7,877 nucleotides of DNA from an uncultured Mycoplasmatota bacterium (GTDB lineage Bacteria; Bacillota_I; Bacilli_A; Mycoplasmatales; Mycoplasmoidaceae). The notes beneath the pieces are model-generated. The model did no database searches, was not told the origin of the DNA, and was given only the letters and a program-made list of their open reading frames with translations. The stretch covers positions 1 through 7,877 of the forward strand of contig CATEWF010000048.1 in assembly GCA_949527715.1 (NCBI GenBank). The letters are read 5' to 3'. Positions 6,325-7,877 of this stretch are shown here, piece by piece. Position numbers and translations under genes: made by a program. Positions within the stretch are counted from its first letter, which is position 1, and the number at the start of each line of letters is the position of its first letter.

Positions 6325-6340
6325 TAAAATCTTTTGTTTA
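6325..6340. terminator. Shared convergent 3' end with poly(A)-like signals
   Basis: The plus-strand gene stops at 6324 and is followed at once by TAAAA (6325-6329). The minus-strand KilA-N gene stops with TAA at 6340-6338 and continues TAAAC. Only 13 bases separate the two stops, so the transcripts must overlap. TAAA at or just after the stop is the known trichomonad polyadenylation signal and recurs at most stops in this window. Confidence 0.45.
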
Positions 6341-7249
6341 TTCAATAAAGTTATCATCAGTATAGAATTCACTTCGGAAGAAGTCTTTTAGCCATTCTTT
6401 AAACTTGGGAACAAATATAGTTTTCATTGTGATTTCTAAGTTCTTTGAATCGTACTTAAAATCAAATTCGAAATCTCTTGATTTAGCTTTGGCGATTTGT
6501 CTTTCTTTTTCAGTCATTTTTTTGGAAAAGTCTAAGATGACTAAATTCTTAATTCTTTTTAATTTATTCAAGAATTTTCTATTCATCATTTTAGGGTCTT
6601 CAACTGGTCTTACTTCAAAGAATCTTCTTTTAAAATTATCAGAATAACGGTCTTCTTCATGTTCAAATAGTTTAGGTCGAGCAATATCAAATACTGTAAA
6701 ACCTTTTAGGTTTTGATTGGCAGCATAAGAGATCAAGTAAAAGTAATCTTTTTGTTCTTTAAACTTTCTATTCCATCTTAGAATTTCTTTGTCTTTCATT
6801 AGTTCAATATCAGCAAAAAGTTTATAGATGTAAATAGCTTTGATCGGATTACCCCAATTTGCAACAATAGGAACAAATGCTTGTGATACATACCATCCTG
6901 GAAAAGGTCCATTATCAATTTGCTGTTCAATAAAACTAGAATCATTATCAGTTATATCTCGAACTGATTCGAGACTAAGACAACTCAACCAATCTTCTTC
7001 ATCTTTCTCAGATTGGCATGAGACAAGTATAGAAGTAACACTGAACAAGTTTCCAGGTTTGTAATGCACAATTTTGATTGTTCGACCGAGTTGGTAAAAT
7101 TCAAATTTTTCATCAATTGGAACTATACTAATACCATTCTGCTCCATGTCTTTAACTTCTTCAAGGATTAGTTGGTCAGCTTGCTGCTCGGACATTTTTA
7201 TAAAAAATTTTAATAGACCGCGGATAATAAAATTTGAATTAATTTTCAT
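6338..7249 (-). CDS. KilA-N domain protein
   Basis: The 303-residue frame contains a probable KilA-N DNA-binding domain at about 57-148: GNLFSVTSILV (66-76) fits the G-x-hydrophobic-N/S-A/V-T core, DWLSCLSLESV (86-96) fits the W-L segment, and GWYVSQAFVPIVANWGNPIK (118-137) matches the G-x-W/Y-V-x3-L/F-V-P-x-I-A-x-W-x-x-P block that marks the family. The C-terminal half is rich in Lys, Arg and aromatic residues and is not recognised. KilA-N occurs in phages, large DNA viruses and in many copies in Trichomonas. Two starts are possible: the ATG at 7249, which adds an 18-residue amphipathic lead, or the ATG at 7195 (MSEQQADQ), which looks more natural; neither has a clean Inr. More C/G-ending codons than the genes to its left. 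The stop overlaps TAAA. Confidence 0.7.
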   Translation of the reverse strand: MKINSNFIIRGLLKFFIKMSEQQADQLILEEVKDMEQNGISIVPIDEKFEFYQLGRTIKIVHYKPGNLFSVTSILVSCQSEKDEEDWLSCLSLESVRDITDNDSSFIEQQIDNGPFPGWYVSQAFVPIVANWGNPIKAIYIYKLFADIELMKDKEILRWNRKFKEQKDYFYLISYAANQNLKGFTVFDIARPKLFEHEEDRYSDNFKRRFFEVRPVEDPKMMNRKFLNKLKRIKNLVILDFSKKMTEKERQIAKAKSRDFEFDFKYDSKNLEITMKTIFVPKFKEWLKDFFRSEFYTDDNFIE

Positions 7250-7495
7250 TTAAAAACTAAATAACAAATTCTGAATAATATGTTCAGAAAAAGTTCCAAT
7301 AAAAAAACTTTAAATTATCTTGTGAAATAAAATAAGAAGTATAAAAAAAGAAATAAGAAATATAATATAATAATGTTTATATTTATAAATAAGTAATTTC
7401 TACAAAATATCATCTGATGTAATAATTCGATCGATGCATTTTGAACTTGAAATTCATTTGAAGCATTATGATAACTAATTTAATAGCTATAATTA

Positions 7496-7526
7496 GCTGA
7501 TTTGTCGATAAATTGTGCTGATTTGT
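7496..7526. repeat. Direct repeat GCTGATTTGT, two copies
   Basis: The 10-base word occurs at 7496-7505 and 7517-7526, 21 bases apart, that is, about two turns of the helix. A TCGATAA word follows the first copy at 7505 and recurs at 7536, so the pattern partly extends. Function unknown. Confidence 0.6.
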
Positions 7527-7559
7527 GGTTATTGTTCGATAATATCTGATATGAATTTT

Positions 7560-7682
7560 AAGATCAGTAGCTGAGTTGGTCTAATCTAAAAATAGAGTAG
7601 GTTAGTGTGTTTGTTAATGCTTATTAAGCTTGTTGATACGCGGATTGTGCCATATTGCGAATTTTCATTTAAAGATCAGTAG
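7560..7682. repeat. Direct repeat AAGATCAGTAG, two copies 112 bases apart
   Basis: The 11-base word is at 7560-7570 and 7672-7682, preceded by TTTTA or TTTAA in each case. A second pair, GTTAGTGTGT at 7601-7610 and 7732-7741 (each followed shortly by GTTAAT), has the same order and similar spacing (131 bases). The two pairs together suggest a diverged duplication of about 110-130 bases. Confidence 0.55.
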
Positions 7683-7750
7683 ATCGAATGATTCGATTTG
7701 ATGGGAGAGTGTGATAATCTGTGAAATATTTGTTAGTGTGTGTTAATAAG

Positions 7751-7770
7751 AAGCTAGAGTAAGCTAGAGT
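7751..7770. repeat. Perfect tandem repeat of AAGCTAGAGT, two units
   Basis: AAGCTAGAGT at 7751-7760 is repeated at 7761-7770 with no spacer. It lies just right of the GTTAGTGTGT word in the gene-free region. Role unknown; it may have arisen by slippage. Confidence 0.75.
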
Positions 7771-7877
7771 ATATTGTCTTGGTCGCTGGAACGATTTGAT
7801 CTTAAGATTTTAATTTTTAAATTTGAATTGAACACTAAACTTTTTTATGCTCGAATTAATTCTGAGCTCTTAGAAAT

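Larger units (their letters stand above)
7250..7877. other. Gene-free region with short direct repeats
   Basis: No convincing coding frame lies in this 628-base stretch, and stops fall in all frames. The left part (7260-7400) is A/T-rich and is the likely promoter side of the KilA-N gene. From about 7420 the texture changes: more G, many TGAT, CGAT and TTAGTGTG words, and several repeated words. It could be the inner part of a terminal inverted repeat of the element, a host flank, or a long spacer. The other terminus is not in the window, so this cannot be decided. Confidence 0.5.

Noticed and set aside
6405..7064. Plus-strand open frames inside the KilA-N gene (6405-6647 and 6840-7064)
   Set aside because: Both lie fully inside a 303-codon gene with a recognisable domain, and show Leu/Phe/Ser-rich shadow composition.
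7260..7877. tRNA, rRNA or riboswitch in the gene-free right edge
   Set aside because: I looked for the conserved arms of tRNA and for long stable stems and saw none; the repeats are direct, not inverted.

Overview
The window looks like an internal to near-terminal part of a large, protein-coding-dense, virus-like mobile element of the Maverick/Polinton type in a parabasalid protist, most likely a trichomonad. The host call rests on signals seen in the DNA. Several start codons sit 6 to 22 bases downstream of a TCA(T)(T/A) element, which matches the Trichomonas initiator (Inr). Most stop codons overlap or directly precede TAAA, the trichomonad poly(A) signal. The sequence is very AT-rich, with tiny intergenic gaps and no visible introns. 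The element call rests on gene content: a D12-class adenine DNA methyltransferase, two Ulp1/adenain-like protease domains, two very basic putative core proteins, a KilA-N protein, and a 5'-truncated-by-window protein that may be the N-terminus of a protein-primed DNA polymerase B. No integrase, packaging ATPase or recognisable capsid protein lies in the window, so the element assignment is inference.

Layout: (1) 1-919, minus strand, N-terminal 306 residues of a large protein that runs off the left edge. (2) 920-1018, divergent promoter. (3) 1019-1270, plus strand, small unknown gene whose end is probably shifted at an A7 run. (4) 1405-2523, minus strand, three small genes; the 98- and 66-residue products are paralogues. 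(5) 2554-3981, minus strand, adenine methyltransferase followed 18 bases later by a Ulp1-like protein with Ala in place of the catalytic Cys. (6) 3982-4069, divergent promoter. (7) 4070-6324, plus strand, a small basic protein and, 20 bases later, a 603-residue basic repeat protein ending in a second Ulp1-like domain. (8) 6338-7249, minus strand, KilA-N protein, convergent with the previous gene. (9) 7250-7877, no gene; short direct and tandem repeats.

The most interesting point is that the two Ulp1-like domains are degenerate in complementary ways. The stand-alone protein keeps His, Asp and Gln but has lost Cys. The C-terminal domain of the 603-residue protein keeps Asp and a Cys but has Tyr for His and has lost Gln. 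The 603-residue protein also carries an adenain-style (I/L/M)-x-G-G cleavage sequence just after its basic arm. This suggests a maturation pathway in which inactive protease relatives were reused as structural or scaffold parts, with an active protease encoded elsewhere, or in which the two halves cooperate.

Base use is mosaic. The methyltransferase, both protease-like genes and the basic genes use almost only A/T-ending codons. The KilA-N gene and small genes 1019-2149 use many C/G-ending codons, as if they had a different origin.
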